Source: Dasypus novemcinctus (Eukaryota > Chordata > Mammalia > Cingulata > Dasypodidae). From it: a stretch of 64,000 nt of DNA. How positions within the stretch are numbered: position 1 is the stretch's first letter; each line of letters starts with the position of its first letter. The position numbers and the translations under genes were made by a program. This document shows positions 1 to 9,782 of this stretch, piece by piece. The DNA lies in assembly GCF_030445035.2 (NCBI RefSeq), contig NC_092216.1, positions 14,757,405 through 14,821,404 on the forward strand. Reading direction: 5' to 3'. The notes under the pieces were generated by a model, which saw only the letters and a list, made by a program, of their open reading frames with translations, did not search any database and was not told where the DNA came from.

Positions 1-700
1 CTTTCCATATGTTAGTGAGGGGGTCTTTCCACATAACAAGGGGGACCGGCGTGGGGGCTAGTCTTAGGCCTCCCCAATGCCGGATTGCTGGAGTAGTATG
101 ATTTTTGTCAAAGGTAAGGAAGTTGATAGTGACTAGGGCTCTGTTGAGCAAATCTTGGGGGGTTGCTGTAGGGAACTCCCCTGAAAGTTTCTTCATTGTA
201 TTTTTGAGGAGCGCATTAGATCTCTCAACTAGGGCCTGTCCTTGAGGGTTATAAGGGATTCCTGTTTTGTGTTGAATATTCCAGTCATGGCAAAATTGTT
301 TAAAAGTTTTGGACTGAAAGCAGGGTCCATTATCTGTTTTTATAGTCCAAGGGATACCCATTTGATTAAAGGCTTGAAGGCAGGCTGTTATAACATTTTT
401 TGCTTTTTCTCCAGATAAAGCAGTGGTGAAGAAAACTTTGGAGAATGTGTCTACTAGCACGTGTACAAATTTATAGTGGCCAAATGAGGGGACATGTGTG
501 ATGTCCATTTGCCACAGTGCATTTGGATGGAGGCCCCGTGGATTAACTCCTTGGGGCTGTAAGGGGCCTATAGGAAGGAAAGGTGCACAGTGTTTGCACT
601 CATGTGTGAGGTGCTTACACTGGGCTTGAGTGATGTCGGGAAAAAGGTGATGGAGGGAGTTAGCTGATATGTGGAATTTTGCATGTAGGAGCCTGGCTTA
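1..700 (-). pseudogene. ERVK pol: integrase region, open to the window edge
   Basis: One minus-strand frame stays open from a TAA at 698-700 to base 1. It starts without a methionine because it is a polyprotein segment. The N-terminal part has a His/Cys zinc-binding region ending in a CxxC-like cluster (about 580-660). The catalytic core carries the full triad: Asp at 503-505 (in WQMD), Asp at 332-334 (in KTDNG) and Glu at 224-226 (in LVER), with exactly 35 residues between the second Asp and the Glu. Retroviral integrases use these residues to bind Mg2+ for 3' processing and strand transfer. The upstream TAA and a frameshift separate it from RNase H, so it could not be made as part of Gag-Pol. 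It is the best-preserved piece of this provirus. The C-terminal domain is beyond the window. Confidence 0.92.
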
Positions 701-702
701 AT

Positions 703-1248
703 CTAAGGAGGTAGAGAGTATGGAAACAGTGAGAGAGGAGTCAGCAAGGTTGTTTCCTTCACTAGTGCTCCAGGTAATCCAGTATGTAAATGGATATGCT
801 GGATATACCAAGGAACTGTACAATTTTTGAGAAGGGGTTGTAGCACTAAAAGGGTGCTATCAATTAACAAACTGGGCTTAATCTTTAGGGTTGCATAGGG
901 CAGTATTCGAATGGCATTGGCGGCATAGGCACTGTCAGAAAAGATGTTGATAGGGGTGGACTGATTTTGTATAAAGGCTTGCAGGAGAGCTAAGAGCTCC
1001 CTGGCTTGCACTGATGCAGCATGTGGAAACACTTGGATAGAATTAGGAGAGGGGGGATTTTTTGTTACAATAGAAAAGTGAGTTTTATTAGCATCTGTAA
1101 ATATGGTAGGGGCGTGAGGTAATGGAGAGGTGAATGGGAACCCATGAGAGGAGAGGACAAAGGGGAGGAGAGTTATGGCAGTAAGGAGTTTGTCTTTTGG
1201 ATTATGGTGGCTGATTTGCCCAGTAAAGTTAGCTAGGAGAATTTGCAT
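703..1248 (-). pseudogene. ERVK pol: RNase H domain
   Basis: Minus-strand reading frame with retroviral RNase H signatures in order: TIFTDANK (first catalytic Asp), QARELLAL (catalytic Glu) and NIFSDSAYA (second catalytic Asp). It then reaches an HTGLPGALVKE segment where the conserved end should continue as an EGNxLAD motif. That motif is present nearby (about 740-765) but in another frame, so a small indel has broken the join to integrase. The stretch 1249-1517 should be the RT connection; it has scattered stops and no clean motif. RNase H degrades the RNA strand of the RNA:DNA hybrid during reverse transcription. Non-functional here. Confidence 0.88.
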
Positions 1249-1517
1249 GTTGAGACTTGTTTGAGCCAGGGTTTGTAATTGTTCAGTAGTAATGGGGAGG
1301 ATTATTGTATCTGGTTCTATTACATAGAGGAGAATGGCTGTTTTTCTAAGTTTTTGTCCTATTATGCAAAGGCTTTCTACATGAGAAGTGATTCATTCTA
1401 ATTGACTTATGGCAAGGTGTACCCAGAACAAGGGCACCTGTTGATAAAGGACACCCGTGGGTGTACCTGGAGTATTGAGCACAATGGCTAAGAGCGGAGG
1501 GGAGGGCTGAAATCTAG

Positions 1518-2531
1518 TCACGCTAATATTAGCCAGTTTAGCATTAATGAGTTGTAGGGCTTGGCGGGCTTCTGGGGTGACTGTTCACTGGCTAGAATGG
1601 TGGCGTCTCCTTTGACGAGGGAGAATAAGGGTTTAAGTTCTTGTGTAGTCACACTTAGATGGGGGTGCAGCCGATTGATATCCCCACAAAGCTGCTGTAA
1701 TTGAGAGAGAGAGCAGGAGGAAGGTAATTGTAACTTAGGGGTGGCAGGTCGTAAATGACTGGTGATGGTGTACCCCAAAAAGGTAAATGGGGGCACAGTT
1801 TGTATTTTTTTCAGGTGTGATTTTGAGGCCTAGTTGGTTGAAATTATTTAACAGGGAGTGGAGACAGGCTTGGAGCATGTTAAGGTCTGGATGTGCTAGA
1901 AGGACATCATCCATATAGTGAATTATTTGGCAGTATGGAAGGAGTGGAGAGGTTGCTTGACTCACAAACATTTGACAAATAGCTGGGCTATTTTTCATTC
2001 CTTGAGGAAGGACTTTCCACTGATACCATAACTGCAGGTATGCATTGTTAGGAATGGGCAGTGAAAAGGCAAAAAAGGGGTGGTCTGCCTCATGGAGCAG
2101 AATGGAAAAGAAACAGTCTTTGATATCGACTGTGATTATATGAAAGCCATGAGTAATGGCAGAAGGGTGTAGAAGTCCAGGCTGAGGGGAACCAATTTTT
2201 TGGAGATGAGCATTAACTTGGCGGAAGTCTTGAAGGAGCCGCCAGGTATTGGATGTTTTCTTTTGAATTACAAATACAGGGGAGTTATGTGGGCTTACAG
2301 AAGGTTCAAGATGACCTGCAAGTATTTGTTCTTTAACTAGCCGGAGCAGGGGAGGAGTTTCTGGCGAGGCAACGGCCACTGATCCATCCAAATTGGGTTT
2401 ATGGTGCTCCAATTAAGCTTAGCAGGAGCAGGATAGGGAATATGAAAGGTAGGGGGCAGATCAGTGGCCTTTAGAATTGGGGGGGCATTTGGGTAGTGAG
2501 GATTGCCCCACTGACGGGGGGAGGATGTCAC
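1518..2531 (-). pseudogene. ERVK pol: reverse transcriptase
   Basis: The RT fingers/palm segment lies in a minus frame ending its upstream side at 2412. It shows a QKKTSNTWRLLQDFR segment, a VDIKDCFF motif with the first catalytic Asp, an LPQGMKNSP motif, and the YMDD box at 1906-1917. The thumb (with LGYTI and a QLQQLCGDINRLHP segment) continues at 1518-1796 in another frame. The N-terminal entry (with PxWxDQWPL) is in a third frame at 2413-2531. YMDD with this surrounding order is typical of retroviral RT. At least two frameshifts inside the domain and the frame change from protease show it is dead. The domain order and spacing are otherwise normal. Confidence 0.93.
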
Positions 2532-2931
2532 ATCCCCAGAGGGAGTGAGCCAAGTTAGGGATGACTAAGGGGCAGAAAGTACCGCTTTTACCATCAGGGT
2601 CAGTCCACGAGAGGGGAGTGCTGACGTGCTGGGATTGCTGAAGCCCAGCAACGCCCTGTACTAGGGGGCCAGACTGCAAGGTCCAGGAAGGCTGGACATC
2701 CTGCGGGCGCAGAACAGAAATATCGGCGCCGGTATCAACTTGCCCTTTTATAGGATGTCCTTGGACTGTAAGTGTAAGGAAGGCTTTATGCGCAGTAATG
2801 GGTATGGCCCAGTGCACAGAGGGATGAGGGGTGGTTATGGTGCAGGCTTGAGGAGCCTTTGACTCAGGAGAGGCAGGCGAAGGGGGCTCAGCAGTGGTAG
2901 AAGTGGTTTCAGAATTATCACCATATAGCAC
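2461..2931 (-). pseudogene. ERVK pro: aspartic protease
   Basis: 156-residue minus-strand frame. The core has the active-site motif VDTGADISVL; the D-T-G-A codons are at 2725-2736. About 50 residues later comes a hydrophobic segment and a GCDIL motif where retroviral proteases normally have G-R-D, so the conserved Arg is replaced by Cys. Retroviral protease works as a homodimer that cleaves Gag and Gag-Pol. The region between the second zinc knuckle and this domain (2932-3146) is short and shows no dUTPase signature, although many betaretroviruses carry dUTPase there. The frame runs past the protease end without joining RT in frame. Confidence 0.88.
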
Positions 2932-3146
2932 TGCTTGCTCAAGATCGTCTAATCGTTGGTTGAGCTGGTCAAGCCAATGTTTGGTGGCATCAAAGGGGAG
3001 AGGGGGTTGTGGGGGGTCAGATTTGTTAATGAGATGTTTTTCAACTGCGGCTATCTGGTCTTCTAGCAGTTGGAGATTCGAAGGGGTGGCAAGCTGAGGG
3101 CGGGTAGTTGAAGAAGCTGTGGCGCTAACATAGGGGAAGTCCTCTC

Positions 3147-3450
3147 TTACTGGCGGGGCTGAGAGGCACCCTGCAGAAAGCTTAAAGGTGGGAGAGGATT
3201 ACCCATGATATCAGTTTTGGAGTGGCAATCTTTCTTCCAGTGCAGGCCTTTAAGGCACCTGGGGCAAATGGCAGGAGGAGGTCTGGGGAGGTGAGAGGGG
3301 GAGGAGAGGGAGCCCGATTGGCATAAGGGGGAGGAAGGGGGGCTTGATTTTGTGGGCACTCTCGAGCAAAATGCCCTGGTTGTCTGCATTTAAAACAGAG
3401 CCTTTGCAGCTGCTGCAGATGTTGTGCGACAGCAGCAGATAAAACGGTGG
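3147..3450 (-). pseudogene. ERVK gag: nucleocapsid with two CCHC zinc knuckles in different frames
   Basis: Two classical CX2CX4HX4C zinc knuckles can be read on the minus strand. The first (C-F-K-C...H...C) is at 3356-3397 and the second (C-P-R-C...H...C) at 3225-3266. They are in two different frames, and neither matches the capsid frame, so indels in the G/C homopolymer runs around 3310-3345 and 3445-3460 have split the domain. Nucleocapsid zinc knuckles bind the packaging signal of genomic RNA; two knuckles is the usual number for class II retroviruses. Confidence 0.88.
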
Positions 3451-4278
3451 GGGAGGGTGAAGCCTCAAGGCCTGAGCGATACTGCCAATGTCTCTACAAG
3501 CAAGAACCCAATCGGTAGGTGTTTTATTATGGATAGGAGTGATAGCCTGTTTACAGGCGGTATTCGCGCCTTCCCACAATAGTTCTTCAAGTAAAGCTTC
3601 AGCTGCAGTTGAGTGAGAAAGTTTACCATAAACAGCCTCTTTAACACGACTGTAAAAGGCAGAAAAGGACTCATTGGGTTCCTGAATAAGCTTAGCAAGT
3701 TGCACGGGCTTGCCATTTGGGTTGATTTTATGGAAGGCGGCCTTAGCGAGAGCGGCACATTGATCTGAGTAAGGAGCAGGAAGGCCTGCCTGAATCTGGG
3801 GGAGAGTAAACTGTCCTTCACCTTTGAGCGCGTCAGGCGGAATATGAGGGAGGTTGTTAGAGAGGTTTTGGGAGCCTTGCTGGCGATCCCCAGCATCATA
3901 AAGGGCTAACCACGTGACATAATCAGTAGGGGTAAGTATAGTGCAAGCGAGAATTTTCCAGTCGCTAGCAGTATTGTGGGCTAGTGAAATATTTTCAAGG
4001 AGCATTTGAGCATAGGGGCTATTGAGACCATCTTCTTGAACAGCTTTACGAAGGTTAGAAACAGTTTTATAGTCCCAAGGCTGCCAATATGCAGGAATAT
4101 TGTCGTTAGTAGAGTATTGTACAGGAAGAAGGGTGGGGGGGACAGGGTGGAAGGCAGTAAGGGGAAGTACTAAGATTAGACAGAACCAGAGGGGGGAGGA
4201 AGGGGTTTCCAGAAGAGAAGGGAGGGGGAGTGGTATTTTGTGGGGTAAGCAGAGAGGGGGGTTGGAAGGGAGGGGCAA
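3451..4278 (-). pseudogene. ERVK gag: capsid
   Basis: Long minus-strand frame. After a hydrophobic/proline-rich lead the capsid N-terminal domain starts near 4130, with a WQPWDYKTVSNLRKAV segment typical of betaretroviral capsids. The major homology region is visible as IQEPNESFSAFYSRV (about 3640-3690), followed by the C-terminal domain. The frame then runs on into nonsense beyond about 3450, where the true continuation into the nucleocapsid is in another frame. Capsid assembles the virion core. This is the longest intact Gag stretch in the provirus. Confidence 0.9.
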
Positions 4279-4571
4279 AGGGCTCTATGGGGGCAGTAGC
4301 GGAGGAGGATGGGGGGCAGGGGGCGGCACAACAACAAAGGAAGTGGCGGCCGGAGGCAGGGGGAAGGGACGGCGGCGCCTGCTCTTCTGCGCTCCGGTCC
4401 GGGAATTTCTGTGGCGCCGGGCTGGGCAGCGAGGAGGAAGCGGCAAGGGAAGGATTAGAGGTAGGGGAGGGGGGAGGTGCTGGGAGAACGGGATATAGGG
4501 ACTGGGGCACAGGAGGGGGAGGTCGTGCAGGCTTAGGGGTATGTTGGGGAGGGGAGTCTTGTGGAGAATAA
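4279..4571 (-). pseudogene. ERVK gag: proline-rich linker between matrix and capsid
   Basis: The minus strand here encodes a very proline-rich segment (runs of PPP, SPxPP) in a frame different from both the matrix and the capsid. Class II Gags commonly have a proline-rich phosphoprotein/late-domain region at this position. I see no clean PPxY or PTAP late motif. A C-run near 4575-4585 marks the frame change from matrix. The long plus-strand reading frames over the same bases are low-complexity G-rich shadows. Confidence 0.72.
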
Positions 4572-4874
4572 TCAGGAAGGGGGGGAAATGGCTGTAGGGT
4601 TAGAAAGACAAGCGTGAATAGCTTGGAGCGCGGGCATGAGACCTACGGGAAATACCTTTTGTTCACGAGTCTCGGCTGACTGAACTCTTGAAATTAATTT
4701 GGACCATGTGGCGGGGTCCCATAGGAGGGCAGTGGAAAGCCACGGAGTATAGCGAACGATAATGTCCCAGTACTGTGCAAGCTCCTTTTCCGTAATTTTA
4801 ACACGGCATCTTGCTAAGAGAGCATGCAGTACTCTCGCCTGAGGTGCTTTCTCAGAAGAGGCTAAATTCCCCAT
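4572..4874 (-). pseudogene. ERVK gag: matrix N-terminus with myristoylation start
   Basis: The minus-strand frame begins with an upstream in-frame Met at 4886. I choose the second Met at 4874 because it gives MGNLASSE, a fit to the N-myristoylation consensus (MGxxxS/T) expected at the start of Gag. A helical matrix-like segment follows, with a YTPWLSTALLWDPATW region. Matrix targets Gag to membranes. The frame stops at 4572 just after entering the proline-rich region, which continues in another frame. The start lies only about 80 nt from the primer-binding site. Confidence 0.82.
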
Positions 4875-4954
4875 TCTGAGCTTCACTTACCTATAGGAAG
4901 AGGATCACTTCGGATCCCGCTGGTTGCTGTCCGAACGAGGTGAGGGTGTTCAGG

Positions 4955-4972
4955 GTCCCTGTTCAGGCGCCA
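4955..4972 (-). other. Retroviral primer-binding site, tRNA-Lys3-like
   Basis: Read on the minus strand this 18-mer is TGGCGCCTGAACAGGGAC, one base different from the classical tRNA-Lys3 primer site. It sits 2 nt inside the LTR end, as expected. Host tRNA annealed here primes minus-strand DNA synthesis. Confidence 0.92.
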
Positions 4973-5131
4973 GATGTCGCTGTTCCCCTGGGGCCGTTAG
5001 CTAGACGGGTTTCACCTAGGTGAGGCGAACTTCTCGAATGGGTTGTGAGTGACGGCAGGGCCCTGGTATCACACAGCCAGGTTAAACACACAGTAACCAC
5101 CCCGAGACACAGGCTCGTGGCACAGGTCTGG

Positions 5132-5137
5132 TTTATT
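5132..5137 (-). terminator. Poly(A) signal of the ERVK LTR
   Basis: The minus strand reads AATAAA, between the TATA box and the U5 end, the usual placement in compact class II LTRs. Confidence 0.65.
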
Positions 5138-5152
5138 GGGGAAGTGGTACAG

Positions 5153-5160
5153 CTTATATA
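5153..5160 (-). promoter_or_regulatory. TATA box of the ERVK LTR
   Basis: The minus strand reads TATATAAG here, about 20 nt upstream of the AATAAA signal, so transcription would start near 5125-5130. Confidence 0.7.
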
Positions 5161-5358
5161 GGCAGGGGTGGGGGCTTGAGGTGACGCGTCAATTATAGAT
5201 AGGCTAAGGGGATTGGGATAACATGAAGCAGCTACTTGATGGGATGAGGTAGTTTTGAAGTTGGCGCAGCAGGCTTATCTGCCAGGAAGCTGGCTAGGAA
5301 GAAGGGAGGTGCCTTTTGTGATAGCCATTGTGTATGCTTAGCGGCCATTCTGGCTACA

Positions 5359-5849
5359 TGTTGTTTGCCAGCAAGCTCACCAACAACTCAGACCTGATTC
5401 CCTGTGCTGCTGTTTCACTCTTGCTTAAATACTCAAGTTAATACTTAGCATTGGCTCTGATTATGCATTCGATTTTATGCATATGGATGAACACACATAC
5501 ACATAACTGGTTATACAATTGTATGATTAATATGTCCAGGAAATCACACTTGCACACACATTGCATGATCAAAAATGGGGCAGATAACTCGACCCCTGGG
5601 TGGGAGTTTTACTATGTTAATTAAGCAAGTTGAAGTGAGGACAGCAAGGGACTTCTGTGCAGGTCTGGCCAAATGGTTGATACTTCAATGGTTTTCATGC
5701 TTCATTGTTTCAACAGAAGGTCTTGACCAGTGAAAGCAGAATTTGACACTGAGTTTTACATCTCATTACCTTCTAAATTGCATACAATTCTTTCCTTTGT
5801 ACCATGGTAACAGGGAGAGAAACAAGTTATATTCAGGTGTTCAGTCATC
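5359..5849. other. No gene or repeat recognised
   Basis: AT-rich flank of the provirus. I see no reading frame with family motifs and no repeat I can name. It should begin with the provirus target-site duplication, which cannot be tested without the other end. Confidence 0.5.
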
Positions 5850-6200
5850 CTACATCCATCAGAATCTTCGAGACATTATGTTTAGTGAAATAAGTCAATC
5901 AATAAAGGACATATATCATATGATTTCAGTGATATAAACAAAGGATATTGACTAGAATCACAAAGGTAATATGAAATATGAGTTAGCAGGAGATAGACAG
6001 TAGAGAATGGTGAGGTGATGCTCAATCTGGGTAGAACCTATGAAGTTGTGAATGGAGTGATTTGGCATTGGATAGGGTAATGGTGGTAGGGATATGAATG
6101 GGTTGATGATGCTGGTGTGTGAGTTTCAGTGGGGCTGGGGGTTGGGTTGGGTTACTGATTGAGCAGGTGGGAGGGCTGGAGGAAGGATCAGATGAACTTA
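5850..6200 (+). repeat. Old L1-like 3'-end remnant
   Basis: The segment around 5860-5940 ('...gacattatgtttagtga', 'ggacatatatcatatg', 'gatttcagtgatataaa') follows the known mammalian L1 3' terminal ORF2/UTR consensus. The remainder is G-rich like L1 3' UTRs. Heavily diverged and borders approximate. Confidence 0.45.
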
Positions 6201-6325
6201 GGAGTTTGAGGAGTGGTTAAAAACACAATTGTGGAAGTGTCCTTTCAGCAATTATGGAAGGGAGGGCACCAGTGCAGGGTGTTGGTGAGGAGATGGGTGG
6301 AGAAGGGTACATCTAGGCATACCTC

Positions 6326-6422
6326 TATGGAATCCTTCATTATTTTGCATCATCCTTTCACAGAGGCCATGCTAATCTCTGTATCATTCCAATAGTAGTA
6401 TAGTTGCTGCTGAAGCTAGCAC
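6326..6422 (-). pseudogene. RNU6 (pseudogene): U6 snRNA retropseudogene
   Basis: The minus strand from 6422 reads GTGCTAGCTTCAGCAGC, then a tATACTA...TTGGAAtGATACAGAGA...TTAGCATGGCC series, AAGGATGA and an ATTCCATA end. These are the U6 snRNA landmarks in order. There is a deletion of 3 nt in the ACAGAGA/TTAG interval and several substitutions in the ISL region. No T-run terminator and no snRNA promoter are evident. A near-perfect direct repeat, ggcatacctctRtggaat, flanks it (about 6317-6335 and 6426-6443), as expected for L1-mediated retrotransposition. U6 is a core spliceosomal RNA; this copy is not functional. Confidence 0.88.
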
Positions 6423-6632
6423 TGGGGCATACCTCTGTGGAATATGACTGTGTTTATGTGGTCATATGTATTATCTCAGTAGCTAGAAACCCACATAATG
6501 GCCAACAAAATCCATATGCCTACCCTTTGGAGTCCTGTTGCAATCTCAAATAGAGGGGCAAGAATCACTAGAGTAAATAGGCAATGTCTAATAAAAGAAA
6601 AGAGGCCAATATGCCTATTATAACCCAACTCT

Positions 6633-7655
6633 TGAAGGGCATGAGTTGGTGTGGCTGCAAGAACAAAGAATGCACTGAGAAGAGAATCAGACATAAGTTT
6701 TATTGGGACTTATGAACAGGAGAGCTCATTGGTGGCCAGTCAAGGAATGAATGAAAATAGGGCTCCACAAAGTGATGAGAAAATTAAGGATGATATATAA
6801 AGGGTTTCAGAACAGAGTTCCTGCTAGGGTCATGTGAAGCATATAGATGACATGTATGGATGTTTTTGCTATGCTCATAGGAAGACATTTACTGCTTTGT
6901 GAAGATCTTATTTTATGATAACATTATACATCCTTTACCCTCTGGGGAGGATTGTTGACCTTTAACTTATGCTTAGGTCACACAGGTGGCTGCGTGCTGA
7001 GGACTTGAGGAGGGAGCCTGGACTCCCACAGTTGCACAAAGCTGCCTACATTGACAATAGGACAAAATTCCACAGGTAACTACACATCATGGATTCTGTG
7101 TGTTATTCCATTGCCCTTGGACAATGCAACCTAGGGTGATAGACTCAGTTCTTAACCACCCTAAATTATTATATAAGCATATCCTAATAAAGGCCTGGAT
7201 TTATTCACCAGTTCCCTTAAAAGGGAAAACATATAATCGAGTCTCATTGAAAGAGGGCAGCTATATTTCAGTCTTAAATGAGAAAGTCATGTTCCAAACT
7301 TGTCAGTGGGTTGTATTCTGTCATGCCAGCAATGTGTTTCATGCTGTCAATTTGCTGTAGTTATGATCCAAGGAAGGCCAGGAGCATCCTCGACTTACCA
7401 AGGAAGATCAAACATTGGTTTGATTGTGGGCATGTGTTACTGCTGAAGCTCACTCTAGGCAAGGGCATAGGGGCAAAAAGAAAAATGTTTACGGGGAACA
7501 TGAGGGGGAAGAAACATTTCCATTAACAGATAATAAGTAGTCCAGGACTTTCAAACTGGACCTTGTGACCAGGGTCTTTGGTGGACTTTATTTTGACCAG
7601 CTGTCTCCCCTGTTTCCTAAATTAACCTGCCTCAATTCCCTCCTCAGAGAGTTCA
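6633..7655 (-). repeat. 3' LTR of the degraded provirus
   Basis: On the minus strand it starts TGAACTC (7655) right after a purine tract and ends CCCTTCA (6633), giving TGAA...TTCA inverted ends. A TATA-like TTATATATC lies at 6793-6800 and AATAAA at 6699-6704. About 1.02 kb, long but plausible; it may contain other inserted sequence. Confidence 0.5.
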
Positions 7656-7667
7656 CCCCCTTATTCT
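7656..7667 (-). other. Polypurine tract
   Basis: The minus strand reads AAGAATAAGGGGG directly before the TG of the LTR, the expected plus-strand primer site of a retrovirus. Confidence 0.5.
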
Positions 7668-7878
7668 TGAGGGGGAACTGAAGGGTAATGGTTATTCTCC
7701 TGTAGCTGCTTCCTGCTGATTAGGGGCAGAAGTTCCTCGACTAATGATTTGTGAAACTCTCCATCTATTTTATTGAGTTTGAGGGAAGGTGGGCCTGGCA
7801 CCATGATTGGAGTAGGATGAAACCCCCACATGACTAATACCATTTTCTGGAAGGAATTGACCCTGGAAAAAATAAACT

Positions 7879-8130
7879 TATGTTAGAATTTTCAAAATAT
7901 GTGGTCCTACTAAAAGGATAAATAAAATGGTGATAAGCAGTCCCCAAAGGTAGGGTAGCCATGCATATTGGACCATGGGAATGGGAAAGCCTAGGTGTCT
8001 CCAGAGACTACATCTTTCTGAAGCTGATGGACTTGTCCTGTAAGTTTCAAATGCTGCTAGAAAACTGCCACGCTCAGTTCCCAGAGTGGTGGTTATGCTT
8101 ATGACAGCTAGGAGAGTTAAAAAGAGGCAC
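7879..8130 (-). pseudogene. Candidate env transmembrane anchor remnant
   Basis: The minus-strand frame open from about 8130 to a TAA at 7879-7881 contains a strongly hydrophobic span of about 22 residues of the form W-x-P-x-L-W-G-L-L-I...L-L-V-G-P followed by H-I-L-K. Gamma-type envelope proteins have such an anchor, with a GP and a basic tail just after it. It lies about 210 bp upstream of the polypurine tract. No fusion peptide or CX6CC motif was found, so this is a short, decayed remnant. Confidence 0.4.
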
Positions 8131-9372
8131 TACCCTAGATATAAACTCACAAAGACAATATAGGCAAAAACAAGACAAGCATATGGCAGGCAAAATAAGG
8201 ACAATACTTAAGAAAGGCATTGTTTTATCTTATAGGCACATTCATTAATTCATTAGAAAATGAATTACATTTATAAAGACTATTAACATGTTATGTTATA
8301 TTCCTATAGATATTGTCATACTCATCAGGTATATAGGTACAGTACTTAACACTAATCAATATACTAATAAATGCACAAGTTCCTCTTTGAGCTGATGTTA
8401 ATAGATCTAAGCTCCAGGTTTGCTTTACCATACATGTTGTCTCTCCATGGGAGTAGACCATAATGCCAATCGTTTAGGTCTGTTTAGTTTCTACTCATGT
8501 TACCCCAGTAAGTAATACTCCACTTGGTACGTCCTTCACACAGTCAGCATGCTGCAGCACCACTGGCTCTTGGAGGGAGGCTCCAGTGCTTCACCTGTCT
8601 GGTTCATAGCACCTTTGGGCATTATGAAACATTACCAGTTTATAGGCAATACCCATAGTAAATCTGGCCACTCAAACTATTGCCAGCTGCCTGAAACAGC
8701 AACATACTCTCCATCCACTTCAGGAGCATGCCCAGAGAAGGAAGATCCTTTTATTATTTTAAGGGTTGTAGTGACCAACCTAGCCAATAACTCAAATGGA
8801 GAGACACTATTCAGGATACTAGAGGCCGGGGTTTGAATGTGCAAGAGAGTTTGACAAAACTAAAGCTAGCTCTTAATTTTTATAAATTTTCTAAATTCTT
8901 CCAATGCAGTTTATAACATTAAATGGACTTAACTATTTTTATTACTTTACTTCTACAACCTTTGCCATGATTATGTTAATAAACAGATATTTTAACTTAG
9001 CAGTATAGGAAAAAGTACTTTCTCCATTATTTTATGAAAACCTAAGATTCCCAATGGAATCAAGATTATCTTCCCACTACCACTACTTTAATATGCAGAC
9101 TGAAGTGGCCTCTGACAAGTTTCACTGTCATGAAGTTACTTTTTATCAATCTAGGTTTCTAATTAATAATGGCTTCCTGGAACAAGTCATTTAAGTATTT
9201 CAGTTTAGAAAATATTTTTGCAAACTTCCTGTAACCAATCATAACAATATGGACTATAGTTACTTCATCTCCAGACAAATTTCACCCTTACAAAACACAT
9301 TCCCTTACTTAATACTACCTTCTACAATGTCTTCAAAACTTTCCATATTATTTCAATCCTTATCTTACATAT
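8131..9372. other. Interior of the degraded provirus, nothing nameable
   Basis: AT-rich with no conserved retroviral motif on either strand. The 95-residue + frame at 8549-8836 has no family features. Assigned to the provirus only by position. Confidence 0.35.
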
Positions 9373-9384
9373 TTCCACTCTGAT

Positions 9385-9770
9385 TTTTTTCCTTTTCTTT
9401 TTAAAAAAAATTTTTGTATTTTTTAAAAGATACATAGTTCACAAAAAGTGTTCCTTTAAAAAATGAGGTTCCCATATACCCATCACCCCAACTGCCCCAC
9501 TCCTCCCATATCAACAACCTCTTTCATCATTGTGGCACATGCAATAAGCATGCAATGAGCACATTTTGGAGCTCTGTTGCATCTCATGGATTATAATCTA
9601 CATTGTAGTTTACACTCTCCCCCTGACCATTCAGTGGGTTATGGTAGGATATATAATGTCCAGCATCTGTCCCTGCAATATCATTTAGAACAACTCCAAG
9701 TTCTGAAAATGCTGCCATATCACATCTCTTCTTTCCTCTCCCTACACTCAACAGCTGCAATGGATACTTT
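9385..9770 (-). repeat. L1 3'-UTR terminal fragment (5'-truncated insertion)
   Basis: Matches the L1 3'-UTR end seen at 12553, 30955, 46757 and 53246 ('catatacccatcacccc', 'tcaacaacctctttcatca', 'atctgtccctgcaatat'). Bracketed by a perfect 12-bp target-site duplication, ttccactctgat, at 9373-9384 and 9771-9782, so it is an independent, heavily 5'-truncated retrotransposition. Confidence 0.85.
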
Positions 9771-9782
9771 TTCCACTCTGAT

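Larger units (their letters stand above)
1..5358 (-). mobile_element. Class II (betaretrovirus-like, ERVK/IAP-type) endogenous provirus, truncated by window start
   Basis: On the minus strand the order from high to low coordinate is 5' LTR, primer-binding site, gag matrix, proline-rich region, capsid, two CCHC zinc knuckles, aspartic protease, reverse transcriptase with YMDD, RNase H and integrase with DD35E. This is the complete retroviral gag-pro-pol order. Two zinc knuckles, a tRNA-Lys-type primer site, an MG-type myristoylation start and a short LTR point to class II. Successive domains sit in different frames (matrix, proline-rich, capsid, each zinc knuckle, RT halves, RNase H and integrase all switch), far more than the two programmed shifts of betaretroviruses, so the provirus cannot make Gag-Pol. 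Env and the 3' LTR would lie before base 1. The provirus is antisense to the TEX11 exon, the usual orientation of ERVs tolerated in introns. Confidence 0.93.
4975..5358 (-). repeat. ERVK 5' LTR (384 bp)
   Basis: On the minus strand the LTR runs from TGTAGC (ending at 5358) to GCGACA (ending at 4975), an imperfect 6-bp terminal inverted repeat with TG...CA ends. The CA end is 2 nt from the primer site, which fixes the inner border. The outer border rests on the inverted repeat only, because the 3' LTR is outside the window. TATA box and poly(A) signal are in the expected order. The length fits short class II/IAP-type LTRs. Confidence 0.8.

Noticed and set aside
4100-4571. Plus-strand G-rich reading frames of 113-132 residues
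   Set aside because: They are the reverse of the proline-rich Gag region; composition is low-complexity Gly/Arg and no family motif is visible.
6326-6422. A functional U6 snRNA gene
   Set aside because: Deletion and substitutions in conserved parts, no T-run terminator, no PSE/TATA spacing upstream, and flanking target-site duplication.
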